A stretch of 64,000 nt of DNA from Haloactinopolyspora alba (lineage in GTDB: Bacteria > Actinomycetota > Actinomycetes > Jiangellales > Jiangellaceae). Below the pieces are notes generated by a model that saw nothing but the letters and a program-made list of their open reading frames with translations, had not been told where the DNA came from and searched no databases. Position numbers and translations under genes: made by a program. The stretch is taken from the NCBI RefSeq assembly GCF_003014555.1, contig NZ_PYGE01000001.1, positions 186,001-250,000 on the forward strand. The letters are read 5' to 3'. Positions 24,880-32,975 of the stretch are shown here, one piece after another (within the stretch, counting starts at the first letter, position 1; each line of letters begins with the position of its first letter).

Positions 24880-25875
24880 TCACCATTGCGGCTCACACTC
24901 GTCGACGTTCTCGGCGGTGATCACCGGCGTGTCGTAGAAGACCAGCTCGCCGTTGCCGTAGTCGGGATCGTCGAGGACCTTCTTCAGCTCGTCCATCGCG
25001 ATCTTGCCCCCGTCGTACGGCTTGTAGCAGACGGTGCCGTCCATGCCGCCGTTCTCGATGGACTTGATGCCCAGCTTGGAGCCGCCGACGCCCCAGACGA
25101 TCGCGTCCGACTCCGCCGCCTCCACGGCCTGCTGGCAGCCGACGCCCATGTCGTCGGAGATGGAGTAGAACCCGACCAGGTCGGGGTTGGCGCTGAGCAT
25201 CGACGCGCACGCCGCGCGGCCGCCGTCGGCGGTCCAGGCGCCGGGCTGCTCGGAGACGATCTCGAACGTGCCCTCGGTGACCTCGCGGAACTTCTCGACC
25301 CGGAGCTGGTTCTCGGCGTATCCCGGAGCACCGAGGACCAGGCCGATGGGCCCGCCCTCGGGGATCTGCTCCATCATCTTCTTTCCGACCTGCTCACCCA
25401 CGCCGGTCTCGTTCTCGATGACCAGGGCGCTCAGCGACGGGTACACGTCCTTCAGCCCACGATCGGCGCCGATGATGCTGTGGTACGCGACGACCTTGAT
25501 GCCCGCCTCGGTCATCTGGTCGACGAACTCTCCCGCTTCGGCGGCGTTCGCCGGGATGATGATCACGCCGTCGGGCTGCTGCGAGATGATGTTCTGTACG
25601 TTGGCGGCCTCGGTCTGGACGTTGCTCTTCCCGTCGAGGTGGGCGATCACCTCGCAGCCGATCTCCTCGGCCCGATCGATGATGCCCTTGGCTCCCGCGT
25701 TCGGGTAGGGGAACCCGGTCCCGGACCCGTTGTCGATGGCGATTCGGCAGCTGTCGGAGGTCTCGTCGCCTCCGGCCTGTGAGCTTGCGCTCGGCTCTTC
25801 TGTCGCGCACGCAGCGAGGACCATCATCGCTGCTCCGGCCAGGGTGGCGGCGCGCACTCCGTTGTGATGCCTCAT
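24880..25875 (-). CDS. ribose-type sugar-binding lipoprotein
   Basis: A 331-residue exported protein with a lipoprotein signal ending LAACATEE. The mature domain is a periplasmic-binding-protein type 1 fold: IAIDNGSGTGFPYPNAG, QQPDGVIIIPANAAEAGEF, IGLVLGAPGYAENQLRVEKF and the C-terminal YDTPVITAENVDECEPQW, a pattern of RbsB-like proteins. It binds the substrate imported by the adjacent permease/ATPase. It is first in the operon, 70 bp downstream of operator 25943-25958. Confidence 0.9.
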   Translation of the reverse strand: MRHHNGVRAATLAGAAMMVLAACATEEPSASSQAGGDETSDSCRIAIDNGSGTGFPYPNAGAKGIIDRAEEIGCEVIAHLDGKSNVQTEAANVQNIISQQPDGVIIIPANAAEAGEFVDQMTEAGIKVVAYHSIIGADRGLKDVYPSLSALVIENETGVGEQVGKKMMEQIPEGGPIGLVLGAPGYAENQLRVEKFREVTEGTFEIVSEQPGAWTADGGRAACASMLSANPDLVGFYSISDDMGVGCQQAVEAAESDAIVWGVGGSKLGIKSIENGGMDGTVCYKPYDGGKIAMDELKKVLDDPDYGNGELVFYDTPVITAENVDECEPQW

Positions 25876-25942
25876 GACTGTGTCCTCACGATCCCTTCGA
25901 TCGATGAGAGCGCCGGACGCCCTCAGCGGATGGACGTCGAAC

Positions 25943-25958
25943 GTTCAATCGTTTGCGT
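25943..25958 (-). promoter_or_regulatory. LacI-type operator before the transporter operon
   Basis: GTTCAATCGTTTGCGT with the invariant core CAATCGTTTG (25946-25955) lies in the 91-bp gap between the E1-beta gene and the binding-protein gene. It is the fourth promoter-linked copy of the regulon motif. Confidence 0.7.
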
Positions 25959-25966
25959 TACGAACA

Positions 25967-26947
25967 TCAGGAGACGACCCGCCGGATCGCGTCGGCGATG
26001 CCGGCCGCATCGGGAAGCACAGCCCGCGCGAGCTCCGGTGCGGCCGGTAGCCGCATGTCCGGAACGGCGACGCGCTGCGGTATCGCCCGCAACGTGATCC
26101 CCGATTCGGCGACCCGGGCCAGGATCTCGGCGCCGAAGCCGCCGGTGTGATTCGCCTCGTGAGCGACGACCAGACGACCGGTACGGGCCACGGACGCCGT
26201 GACGTCGTCCCAGGGGAACGGGTCGAGCCATGGGGTCTCCAGTACCTCGACCTCGTGACCTTCGCTCGCGAGCGAGTCGGCGGCCACCACGGCCTGCGAC
26301 GACAGCGTTCCCCACGAGACGACCGTGGCGGCGTCGCCGGTACGCCGGGGACGTGCGCCGCCGATCGGCGCGACCGGGCCACCGACCTCCACCTCCGTCT
26401 TCCCCGCGTGGTAGAGCGCCCGGTTCTCGATCACCACCACCGGATCGTCGCAGTCGACGGCCGCGAGCAGCAGGTCGTACGCGTCCTGGGCCGTCGAGGG
26501 CATGCATACCCGGATGCCGGGCGTGTGCAGGAAGAACGCTTCCAGGCTCTGCGAGTGCTGAGCGCACGACCCGGGCACGGCACCCTGCTGCGTGCGGATG
26601 GTCAGCGGGGCGGTGAGACGGCCCTCCGAGACGTAGCGCACGTTCGCGGCCTGGTTCACGACCTGATCGAGGGCGACCAGGAAGAAGTCGGACCACATGA
26701 TCTCGACGACCGGGCGCCGGCCGAACATCGCGGCGCCGATCGCCGACCCGAGAATCGCCGACTCGCTGATCGGCGTGTCGAAGACCCGGTCACCGAACTG
26801 CTTGTGCAGCCCCTTGGTGACGCCGAACACGCCGCCGGGAACGCCGACGTCCTCGCCGTAGAGCAGGACCTCGGGGCGTTCCTCCAGTGACCGCCGCAGC
26901 GCCGCGTTGACCGCTTCGCCGAAGGAGATCGTACGGGTCTCAGGCAT
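25967..26947 (-). CDS. thiamine-dependent 2-oxoacid dehydrogenase E1 beta subunit
   Basis: A 326-residue E1-beta protein: YGEDVGVPGGVFGVTKGL near the N-terminus (cofactor-activating Glu region), FDTPISESAILGSAIGAAM, QHSQSLEAFFLHTPG and a C-terminal transketolase-like domain (VVSWGTL, ETPWLDPFPWD, EANHTGGFGAEI). It forms an alpha2beta2 enzyme with the E1-alpha whose gene overlaps it by 8 nt. The complex decarboxylates a 2-oxo acid. The substrate is unknown because the rest of the cluster does not look like central metabolism. Last gene of the SDR operon. Confidence 0.88.
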   Translation of the reverse strand: MPETRTISFGEAVNAALRRSLEERPEVLLYGEDVGVPGGVFGVTKGLHKQFGDRVFDTPISESAILGSAIGAAMFGRRPVVEIMWSDFFLVALDQVVNQAANVRYVSEGRLTAPLTIRTQQGAVPGSCAQHSQSLEAFFLHTPGIRVCMPSTAQDAYDLLLAAVDCDDPVVVIENRALYHAGKTEVEVGGPVAPIGGARPRRTGDAATVVSWGTLSSQAVVAADSLASEGHEVEVLETPWLDPFPWDDVTASVARTGRLVVAHEANHTGGFGAEILARVAESGITLRAIPQRVAVPDMRLPAAPELARAVLPDAAGIADAIRRVVS

Positions 26948-27893
26948 GGACGTGGCTCCTCACCGTCTCGACGTCGGCCGGGGTCGCCGCCAGGGCCTCC
27001 GCCTCGGCGGCGTCGATCTCGGCGGCGGCATCGGCCCGCGCCGCGTCGATGTCGGCATCCGGCACGCCCGCTTCGCGCAGGGCACGCCCGAGACGGGCCG
27101 CCGGTTCCACCTCGGCGAGGCGTTCCAGCTCACCGGGGGCGCGGTACTGTTCGGCGTCGCCGATGTAGTGACCCACCAGCCGCGCCGTCATGAGCTCGAG
27201 CAGGACCGGCCCGCCACCTTCGCGCGCACTCTCCACGGCATCGGCGACCCGTTCACGGACGACGGCCGGGTCGTCGCCGTCGATCCGTTCACCGAGGAGG
27301 CCGTACACCCGGGCGCGCTCGGCGAGCACGTCGTGACGCACCATGTCGCGGATCGGCGTCAGCTCCGAGTACCCGTTGTTCTCACACACGAAGACGACAG
27401 GCAGGTCGAAGGCGGCCGCGAAGTTCATGGACTCGTGCACCGCGCCCTGGTTCATCGCTCCATCGCCGAACACGCACACGGCGGCTCGGTCCGTCCCGTC
27501 GTACCGCCCCGCCAACGCGGCCCCCACCGCGAGCGGGGCTCCGGCTCCCACGATCGAGTTCTCGCCGTGGAACCCGTACTCGGGGGCGCTGAAGTACGCC
27601 GAACCGCCCCGGCCGCCGTTCACCCCAGAGGCCCGACCCAGGAGCTCGGCCAGGATGCCGACCACGGGCACGCCGCGCGCGACGGCCCATCCGTGCCCGC
27701 GATACGTGACGAACAGCGCGTCCGTCGGGCGCAACGCGTCACACGCGCCGACCGGCCCGGCCTCCTGGCCGATGCACAGGTGCACGGATCCGACGATCTC
27801 GCCGGATGCCCTCAGGTCGCGGACCTTCTCCTCGAGGAGCCGGATCCGCCAGATGTCACGCAGATCACGCAGCATCCTGTCCGTTTCGGTCAT
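26940..27893 (-). CDS. thiamine-dependent 2-oxoacid dehydrogenase E1 alpha subunit
   Basis: A 317-residue E1-alpha protein. The N-terminal RIRLLEEKVRDL and CIGQEAGPVG lead into the thiamine-diphosphate motif, which starts GDGAMNQGAVHESMNFAAAF and ends CENNGYSE, plus the HGENSIVG active-site loop. The length fits family members that lack extra domains. The ATG at 27893 overlaps the lyase stop by 4 nt. It pairs with the downstream E1-beta. No E3 gene is present, and the only E2-like protein in the regulon lacks a lipoyl domain, so the acyl acceptor is an open question. Confidence 0.88.
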   Translation of the reverse strand: MTETDRMLRDLRDIWRIRLLEEKVRDLRASGEIVGSVHLCIGQEAGPVGACDALRPTDALFVTYRGHGWAVARGVPVVGILAELLGRASGVNGGRGGSAYFSAPEYGFHGENSIVGAGAPLAVGAALAGRYDGTDRAAVCVFGDGAMNQGAVHESMNFAAAFDLPVVFVCENNGYSELTPIRDMVRHDVLAERARVYGLLGERIDGDDPAVVRERVADAVESAREGGGPVLLELMTARLVGHYIGDAEQYRAPGELERLAEVEPAARLGRALREAGVPDADIDAARADAAAEIDAAEAEALAATPADVETVRSHVHA

Positions 27894-29254
27894 TCCGTCC
27901 TCGCTTCGCACTCGTCGTGCCACGCCTCGAGGGCGCGGTCGCAGATCGATTCCGCCTCGCCGACGTACTCGCGTGGATCGAGGCGGCCGGGCCCGGCGTC
28001 GGCGGTTCCACCGGACCTGTCGATGACGTCGTCCAACGTGACGTTCTCCGCCCGCGCCTGAGCGGCGGCGGCGTAGACGATGTCGTGTGCACGTTCGCGT
28101 CCGACGTGGGGCGCCAGCCGCATCATGTAGGCCTCCGCCATGACGAGACCGCCCTCGGCCGTCATGTTCGCGAGCATCGCCCCGTCGTCCACCTGCAGCC
28201 CGCGGGCGGCGTCCGCGGCCAGGGCGAGCGCGCTCGCGGCGCTGCACACCAGGTCGGGCAGGACCATCCATTCGGCCTGCCACTCGCCCGCCGCGCGCTC
28301 GTGCCCGGCCTCCAAACCTCGGTACAGCCCGGGCAGCAGCGTCGCCGCGTGCACGCTGAATCCGATCATGGCCTCCGAGGAGATCGGGTTGCGCTTCTGC
28401 GGCATCGTCGACGAGGCACCCCGGTGGTGCCCGTCGACCTCGCGCACCTCACCGATCTCGGTACGGGACAGGTCGACGATCTCCCGCCCGAGCCGGCCCG
28501 CGGTACCTGCGGCGGTCGCGCCGGCCGTGCCGAACTCGACCAGGCGGTCCCGTGCCACGTGCCACGGCACGTCATCCACCGCCAGCCCGAGATCCTCGGC
28601 CATCGCCCGCCGGATGTCGGGTGACGCCGCGCCCATCGCGGCCGACGTGCCGCCGGCGCCGTACAGCGACAGGGTCGCCACCGCGGTGCGGGCCGCGCGC
28701 AGCCGCACCCGGTCTCGGGTGATCTGACCGAGGTAGACGGCCATTTTGACCGCGAACGTGGTGGGCACGGCCTGCTGCGCGTGAGTGCGCGCGGCCATCA
28801 CCGCGTCCCGGTGCCGGTCCACGAGCGCTGCCACGGCGTCGCCGAAGGCACGCAGCAGGTCGTCGAGGCGCTCACCGGCCGCGACCAGTTGGAGAACGAG
28901 CCCGGTGTCCATGACGTCCTGCGTCGTCGCGCCCCAGTGCACCCGTGGTGGACGCCGCCCCTCGGCCGGGTGGGTGAGCTGGCGGACCAGCGGCAGCACC
29001 GGGTAACCGACGTTGCGCGACTCGGCCCACAGCGATGCCCGGTCGAGGTCCCTGTCGGCGATCACCTTCTCGAGTTCCTGGACGTCCTCGGCATCGACGA
29101 TTCCCACTGCCGCCTCGGCCCGGCACAACGCCAGCTCCGCGCGCAGCCAGCCGTCCACTGTCGCGTCCTCGCCGAAGATCCGCGCCATCGGCTCGTCCGC
29201 GTACAACGCCGTGAGCAGGCGGAAAGGACCGGGGGTGGCACCGGATACCGTCAT
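27890..29254 (-). CDS. aspartase/fumarase-superfamily lyase (3-carboxymuconate cycloisomerase-like)
   Basis: A 454-residue mostly helical protein. It has the three conserved superfamily regions: C1 WGATTQDVMDTG (about residues 107-118), C2 with THAQQAVPTTFA, and the flexible catalytic loop signature GASSTMPQKRNPISSE (about 280-295). Its closest appearance is to PcaB and PurB-like enzymes that eliminate a carboxyl-containing product across a C-N or C-O bond. In this cluster it may carry out a beta-elimination on a sugar-acid derivative, which is inference. It shares one base with the upstream SDR stop. Confidence 0.8.
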   Translation of the reverse strand: MTVSGATPGPFRLLTALYADEPMARIFGEDATVDGWLRAELALCRAEAAVGIVDAEDVQELEKVIADRDLDRASLWAESRNVGYPVLPLVRQLTHPAEGRRPPRVHWGATTQDVMDTGLVLQLVAAGERLDDLLRAFGDAVAALVDRHRDAVMAARTHAQQAVPTTFAVKMAVYLGQITRDRVRLRAARTAVATLSLYGAGGTSAAMGAASPDIRRAMAEDLGLAVDDVPWHVARDRLVEFGTAGATAAGTAGRLGREIVDLSRTEIGEVREVDGHHRGASSTMPQKRNPISSEAMIGFSVHAATLLPGLYRGLEAGHERAAGEWQAEWMVLPDLVCSAASALALAADAARGLQVDDGAMLANMTAEGGLVMAEAYMMRLAPHVGRERAHDIVYAAAAQARAENVTLDDVIDRSGGTADAGPGRLDPREYVGEAESICDRALEAWHDECEARTE

Positions 29255-30030
29255 CAGTCCATCTCCAGTCCACCGTCGACGTTGATCGCCTGTCCGGTGA
29301 CGTACGCCGCGAGGTCACTGACCAGGAAGAGCACGACCGACGCGACCTCCTCCGGCACGCCCGCCCGGCCGAGCGGCGCGGAACTCGTGACGTCGCGCAG
29401 ATAGGCCTCACCGGCGCCTTCCCCGAACTCGCGCGCACGATCGGCGATGATCCCGTCCCACATCGGCGTGCGCACGACACCCGGGCAGACCGCGTTCGCG
29501 CGGACGGTCGGCCCGTAGGCCAGTGCCACCGACTTCGTCATCGAGAGCAGCGCGGCCTTGCTCGCGGCGTAGTGGACCGCGTGCGGGCGACCGGAGCGCG
29601 CGGCGACCGAGGCCAGCGTGACGACCGCGCCACCGTCGTCCCGCATTGCGTTCGCTGCCGCCTGCGTGACCAGGAATGTCGCGGTGAGGTTGACGTCCAG
29701 GACCCGGCGCCAGGCGTCCTCGTGGACGTCGCGCAGCGGCACCGTCTCCATGATGCCCGCGCAGTTGACGAGTGCGTCGACGCCGCCGAGGACGCGGTTC
29801 GACTCCTCGACGACGCGCGCCGGCTCACCCGCAGCGGTGAGATCGGACTCGAGTCCGACGGCTGCCGGTCCGAACGCGTCCGCCGCGTCCCGAACTCGTC
29901 CGTCCGGGACGTCACAGAACGCCACCCGCGCTCCCGCGCCGAGCAGGGCCCGCACGCACGCCGAGCCCAGGCCACCCGCTCCGCCGGTGACGAGGACACG
30001 CCGCCCTTCGAGGTCGACTGACACGCTCAC
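29254..30030 (-). CDS. short-chain dehydrogenase/reductase
   Basis: A 258-residue classical SDR. The cofactor motif is VTGGAGGLGSA (residues 15-25), with Asp in FCDVPDG favouring NAD, NCAGIM, the catalytic Ser in LASVAARSG, YAASK for Tyr/Lys, and the C-terminal VTGQAINVDGGLEMD. It probably oxidises or reduces a hydroxyl of a pathway intermediate. First gene of the operon SDR, lyase, E1-alpha, E1-beta, with a clear promoter and an exact palindromic operator upstream. Confidence 0.87.
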   Translation of the reverse strand: MSVSVDLEGRRVLVTGGAGGLGSACVRALLGAGARVAFCDVPDGRVRDAADAFGPAAVGLESDLTAAGEPARVVEESNRVLGGVDALVNCAGIMETVPLRDVHEDAWRRVLDVNLTATFLVTQAAANAMRDDGGAVVTLASVAARSGRPHAVHYAASKAALLSMTKSVALAYGPTVRANAVCPGVVRTPMWDGIIADRAREFGEGAGEAYLRDVTSSAPLGRAGVPEEVASVVLFLVSDLAAYVTGQAINVDGGLEMD

Positions 30031-30040
30031 ACACCCTTCA

Positions 30041-30087
30041 AGTCAAACGATTGACTGGACGCTACCAGCCGGCGATCGGTCCAACAA
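30041..30087 (-). promoter_or_regulatory. promoter and palindromic LacI-type operator of the SDR operon
   Basis: On the minus strand, -35 TTGTTG (30087-30082) and -10 TAGCGT (30064-30059) are 17 bp apart. The best operator copy, AGTCAAACGATTGACT (30041-30056), follows the -10 at the expected transcription start, 11 bp before the ATG. A further 170 bp up to the kinase gene contains nothing recognisable. Confidence 0.75.
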
Positions 30088-30258
30088 GAGGACGGCGTGC
30101 CCGTTGCCGCATTCGCCGTCACCGGTCCGTCGTCGCTGGTGATCGTTCCGGATGCCGGGCAACGCCGTCGCCGGTGAGACGGTCGACTCCTACGGCCCGA
30201 TCGGCCCGGTCCGACTGGGTCCCCTCCGTGGAGAGGTGGCCCTCGAGAACAGCCGCCG

Positions 30259-31953
30259 CTAGAGCGGGGCGTGCCACTCGACGACGGTGCCGCCCCCGTC
30301 GCCGGGCCGCACCTCGAAGGTGCCGCTGCGCCGGTGCGCGCGCTCGGCCAGGTTCGCCAGGCCGCTGCTGCGTTCCGCGCCGCCGATGCCGGCGCCGTCG
30401 TCGGCCACCACGACGCGGACCCCGCCGCGTTCGATACCCACGACGACGTCCACGCGCGTGGCGCGAGCGTGCCGGACGACGTTGGCCAGAGTCTCCTGCA
30501 CCACCGCGAGGACGTCCTCGGCCAGCTCGTCGGAGACGTCGGTGTCGAGCGCCCCCTCGAGCCGCAGGCTCGGCGCGAACCCGAGCTGTTCACCCGCGCT
30601 GTAGCTGATCTTGAGGATCCGCCGCCGGAACCCCTCGCCCTCGCCGTCGCCGTGGCTGGTCTGCAACGCGAACACCGTGGACCGGATCTGGCGGATGGTC
30701 GTGTCGAGGTCGTCGACGGTGCGTTCCACCCTCCGGGCCACGTCGGGCTGGTTGACCATGCGTACCACGCCCGACAGTTCCATCGCCGAGGCGAACAGCC
30801 GCTGGATGACGACGTCGTGCAGGTCACGGGCGATGCGCGCGCGGTCGTCGATCAGGCCGAACTGCTCGGCCTGACGGCGGCTGTCGGCCAGCTCGAGGAC
30901 CAACCCGGCCTGGTCGGTGAACTGCTGCAGCATTCGGGCGGTCGTTCCGGAGAACGGCGTCCCGCCCGGTCCCTTGCCGATCAGGACCGCCCCGCGGACC
31001 CGCTCGGGCGCTCCCAGCGGCATGACCAGCACCGGCCCGGCGGGCAACCGCTCGATCAGCGGGGCGGTGCCGAGCTCGCCGGTCATCCGGTTCACCGCGA
31101 CGGACTCGCCGCTGACGTAGACGGACCCGGTGAGCGTTCCCTCCACGTCGATGGTGGTGCCGACCATGTCGTCGGCGCCGTCCGCGGCGGCGACCGACAT
31201 GGTGGCGCCGTCGTCGTCGGGCACCGCCACCAGCGTCACCGCGGCACCGGCCATCTCACGCCCGCGCGCGGCGATCAGCTGCAGCGCGTCCCGCGTCCCG
31301 AGCCCGGACAGCAGCTCGCGGGTGATCTGCCCTGACGCGTCCAGCCACTTCTCCCGCCGCCGGGTGTCCTCGTACAACCGGGCGTTCTCGATGGCGATGC
31401 CCGCGGCCGTCGCCAGCGCCGTCACGATCAGCTCGTCCTGCTCGTCGAACTCGCGGTCGCCGTTCTTCTCGGTCAGGTACAGGTTGCCGAAGACCTCGTC
31501 GCGGATGCGGATCGGCACACCCAGGAACCCGCGCATCGGCGGATGCCCGGCCGGGAACCCGTACGACTCCGGCGACGCCGAGATGTCGTCCAGGCGCAGC
31601 ACCCGCGGCTCCTTGATGAGCAGCCCGAGGATGCCTCGCCCGTGCGGCCACTGCGCGATGCGCGCGATCTCGTCGTCGGACAGCCCGACCGGGAGGAACT
31701 GCGCGAGCTCGCCGTCCGATCCGATGACGCCGACCGCGCCGTAGCGGCAGTCGGCCAGCGACGTCGCGGCCTCGACGATGCGCCGCAGCACGGTGTCGAG
31801 TTCGAGGTCGCGCCCGATGGCGACCACGGCCTCCAGCAGGGCATGCACACCGTCCCTGGCGGTCAGTACGGCCTGCAGCCTGGTCTGCAGCTCTTCGAGT
31901 AGCTCGTCCAGCTGCATCCGCGGAAAGAGCTGCTCCACCCCGGTGTTCTCCAT
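30259..31953 (-). CDS. DevS/DosS-like GAF-GAF sensor histidine kinase
   Basis: A 564-residue cytosolic kinase. GAF-A (about residues 55-195) contains YGFPAGHPPMRGFLGVPIRI. The His at about 137 corresponds in context to the heme-ligating His of mycobacterial DosS/DosT. GAF-B follows (about 215-355), then a HisKA_3 phospho-acceptor segment RARIARDLHDVVIQRLFA (His about 379) and a HATPase domain ending DDGAGIGGAERSSGLANLAE. This architecture senses O2, NO or redox state and phosphorylates a NarL-type regulator, very likely the DevR-like protein at 13518-14201. ATG at 31953. It lies 85 bp after the universal stress gene. Confidence 0.85.
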   Translation of the reverse strand: MENTGVEQLFPRMQLDELLEELQTRLQAVLTARDGVHALLEAVVAIGRDLELDTVLRRIVEAATSLADCRYGAVGVIGSDGELAQFLPVGLSDDEIARIAQWPHGRGILGLLIKEPRVLRLDDISASPESYGFPAGHPPMRGFLGVPIRIRDEVFGNLYLTEKNGDREFDEQDELIVTALATAAGIAIENARLYEDTRRREKWLDASGQITRELLSGLGTRDALQLIAARGREMAGAAVTLVAVPDDDGATMSVAAADGADDMVGTTIDVEGTLTGSVYVSGESVAVNRMTGELGTAPLIERLPAGPVLVMPLGAPERVRGAVLIGKGPGGTPFSGTTARMLQQFTDQAGLVLELADSRRQAEQFGLIDDRARIARDLHDVVIQRLFASAMELSGVVRMVNQPDVARRVERTVDDLDTTIRQIRSTVFALQTSHGDGEGEGFRRRILKISYSAGEQLGFAPSLRLEGALDTDVSDELAEDVLAVVQETLANVVRHARATRVDVVVGIERGGVRVVVADDGAGIGGAERSSGLANLAERAHRRSGTFEVRPGDGGGTVVEWHAPL

Positions 31954-31973
31954 GCGTCTCCGCCCGATGCCCT

Positions 31974-32003
31974 CACTGCACACAGTGGCAGCGCCACAGT
32001 GGC
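31974..32003 (-). promoter_or_regulatory. repeat cluster upstream of the kinase gene
   Basis: The palindrome CACTGCACACAGTG (31974-31987) overlaps one of two direct copies of CACAGTGGC (31981-31989, 31995-32003), in the 85-bp gap before the kinase. It is a possible operator; the regulator is unknown. It does not match the published DosR box. Confidence 0.35.
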
Positions 32004-32038
32004 CTGTCCAGGGGTCCGCGTGACCGTCTCGTCGCTGC

Positions 32039-32866
32039 TCACGCCGGAGGCGGGACGACCGCGACCGGGCACCGCGCGTGGTGCAGCAGGCCGTGGCTGA
32101 CGGACCCGAGCAGGCCGATGACGCGGTTCCTCGTCGCGCGGCGGCCGACCACCACGGCCAGCGCGTCGGACGCCTGCGCGTCGAGCGTGCGGACCGGATG
32201 CCCGCGGACCGTCCGGGATTCGACCTGCACGTCCGGGTGCTCGTCCTGCCAGCCGGCCAGCGACTCCGCCAGCACCCGCGACTCGTCGGCCTGGACGGCC
32301 TCGACGTCGTACACGAGCGGCAACGCGTCGGCGGGCCCGAACGGCACCGGCTGCGTCCACGTGTGCACCGCTCGCAGCCGCGCACCGTGCAGGTCGGCGA
32401 GCGCGAAGGCGAAACCGATCGCGGCCTCGTTCCCCTCGGAACCGTCGACGCCGACGACGACGCTGTCGGCGACCGGAACCTCCGGCGCGGGCACCGCGAC
32501 CACCGGGCACTCGGCGAGTTGCGCAACGCCGTGCGCGACCGAACCGAGCAGCAGGCCCGCGAAGCCGCCGATCCCCCGGCGCCCCACCACAAGCATCGAC
32601 GACGACGCGGCGGCCTCCGCGAGCACCCTGGCCGCCGGCCCGTCCATGCGTTCCACGGTCACCTCGACGTCCGGCGCCACCGCGTTGATGGTCAGCTGCG
32701 CGCGATCCAGGATGTCGTCGCTCCACGACTGCGTCTGGTCGCCGCCCACGGCGACCACCACCACGTGCAACCGCGCCCCGCGGGCGTCCGCCTCGCGCGC
32801 CGCCCACGCCAGCGCGTGTCCCGCTTCGCTCGACCCGTCGACTCCGACGAACACTTCTCCGGCCAT
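32039..32866 (-). CDS. tandem-domain universal stress protein
   Basis: A 275-residue protein with two Usp domains (residues 1-140 and 145-275). Each starts with VGVDGS and ends with an ATP-binding G-rich loop: VVGRRGIGGFAGLLLGSVAH in domain 1, VVGRRATRN with LLGSVSHGLLHHA in domain 2. Tandem Usp proteins of this kind bind ATP and are typical members of dormancy regulons. The gene precedes the DevS-like kinase on the same strand. ATG 32866 follows a GGCGAGGGGG stretch. Confidence 0.88.
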   Translation of the reverse strand: MAGEVFVGVDGSSEAGHALAWAAREADARGARLHVVVVAVGGDQTQSWSDDILDRAQLTINAVAPDVEVTVERMDGPAARVLAEAAASSSMLVVGRRGIGGFAGLLLGSVAHGVAQLAECPVVAVPAPEVPVADSVVVGVDGSEGNEAAIGFAFALADLHGARLRAVHTWTQPVPFGPADALPLVYDVEAVQADESRVLAESLAGWQDEHPDVQVESRTVRGHPVRTLDAQASDALAVVVGRRATRNRVIGLLGSVSHGLLHHARCPVAVVPPPA

Positions 32867-32975
32867 ACCGCCCCCTCGCCACGTCCTGGACGGCCCGTAC
32901 CCACCTACCGGTCGGCGGCAACGCGACGATCCCGGTGCGTAGCTCGGTGCGCTGACAGCCGCGCGGAGCCGGCGG

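Noticed and set aside
32866-32975. DosR box upstream of the universal stress gene
   Set aside because: GGGCCGTCCAGGAC-like sequence is only a weak partial match to the published palindrome, so it is not reported as a site.
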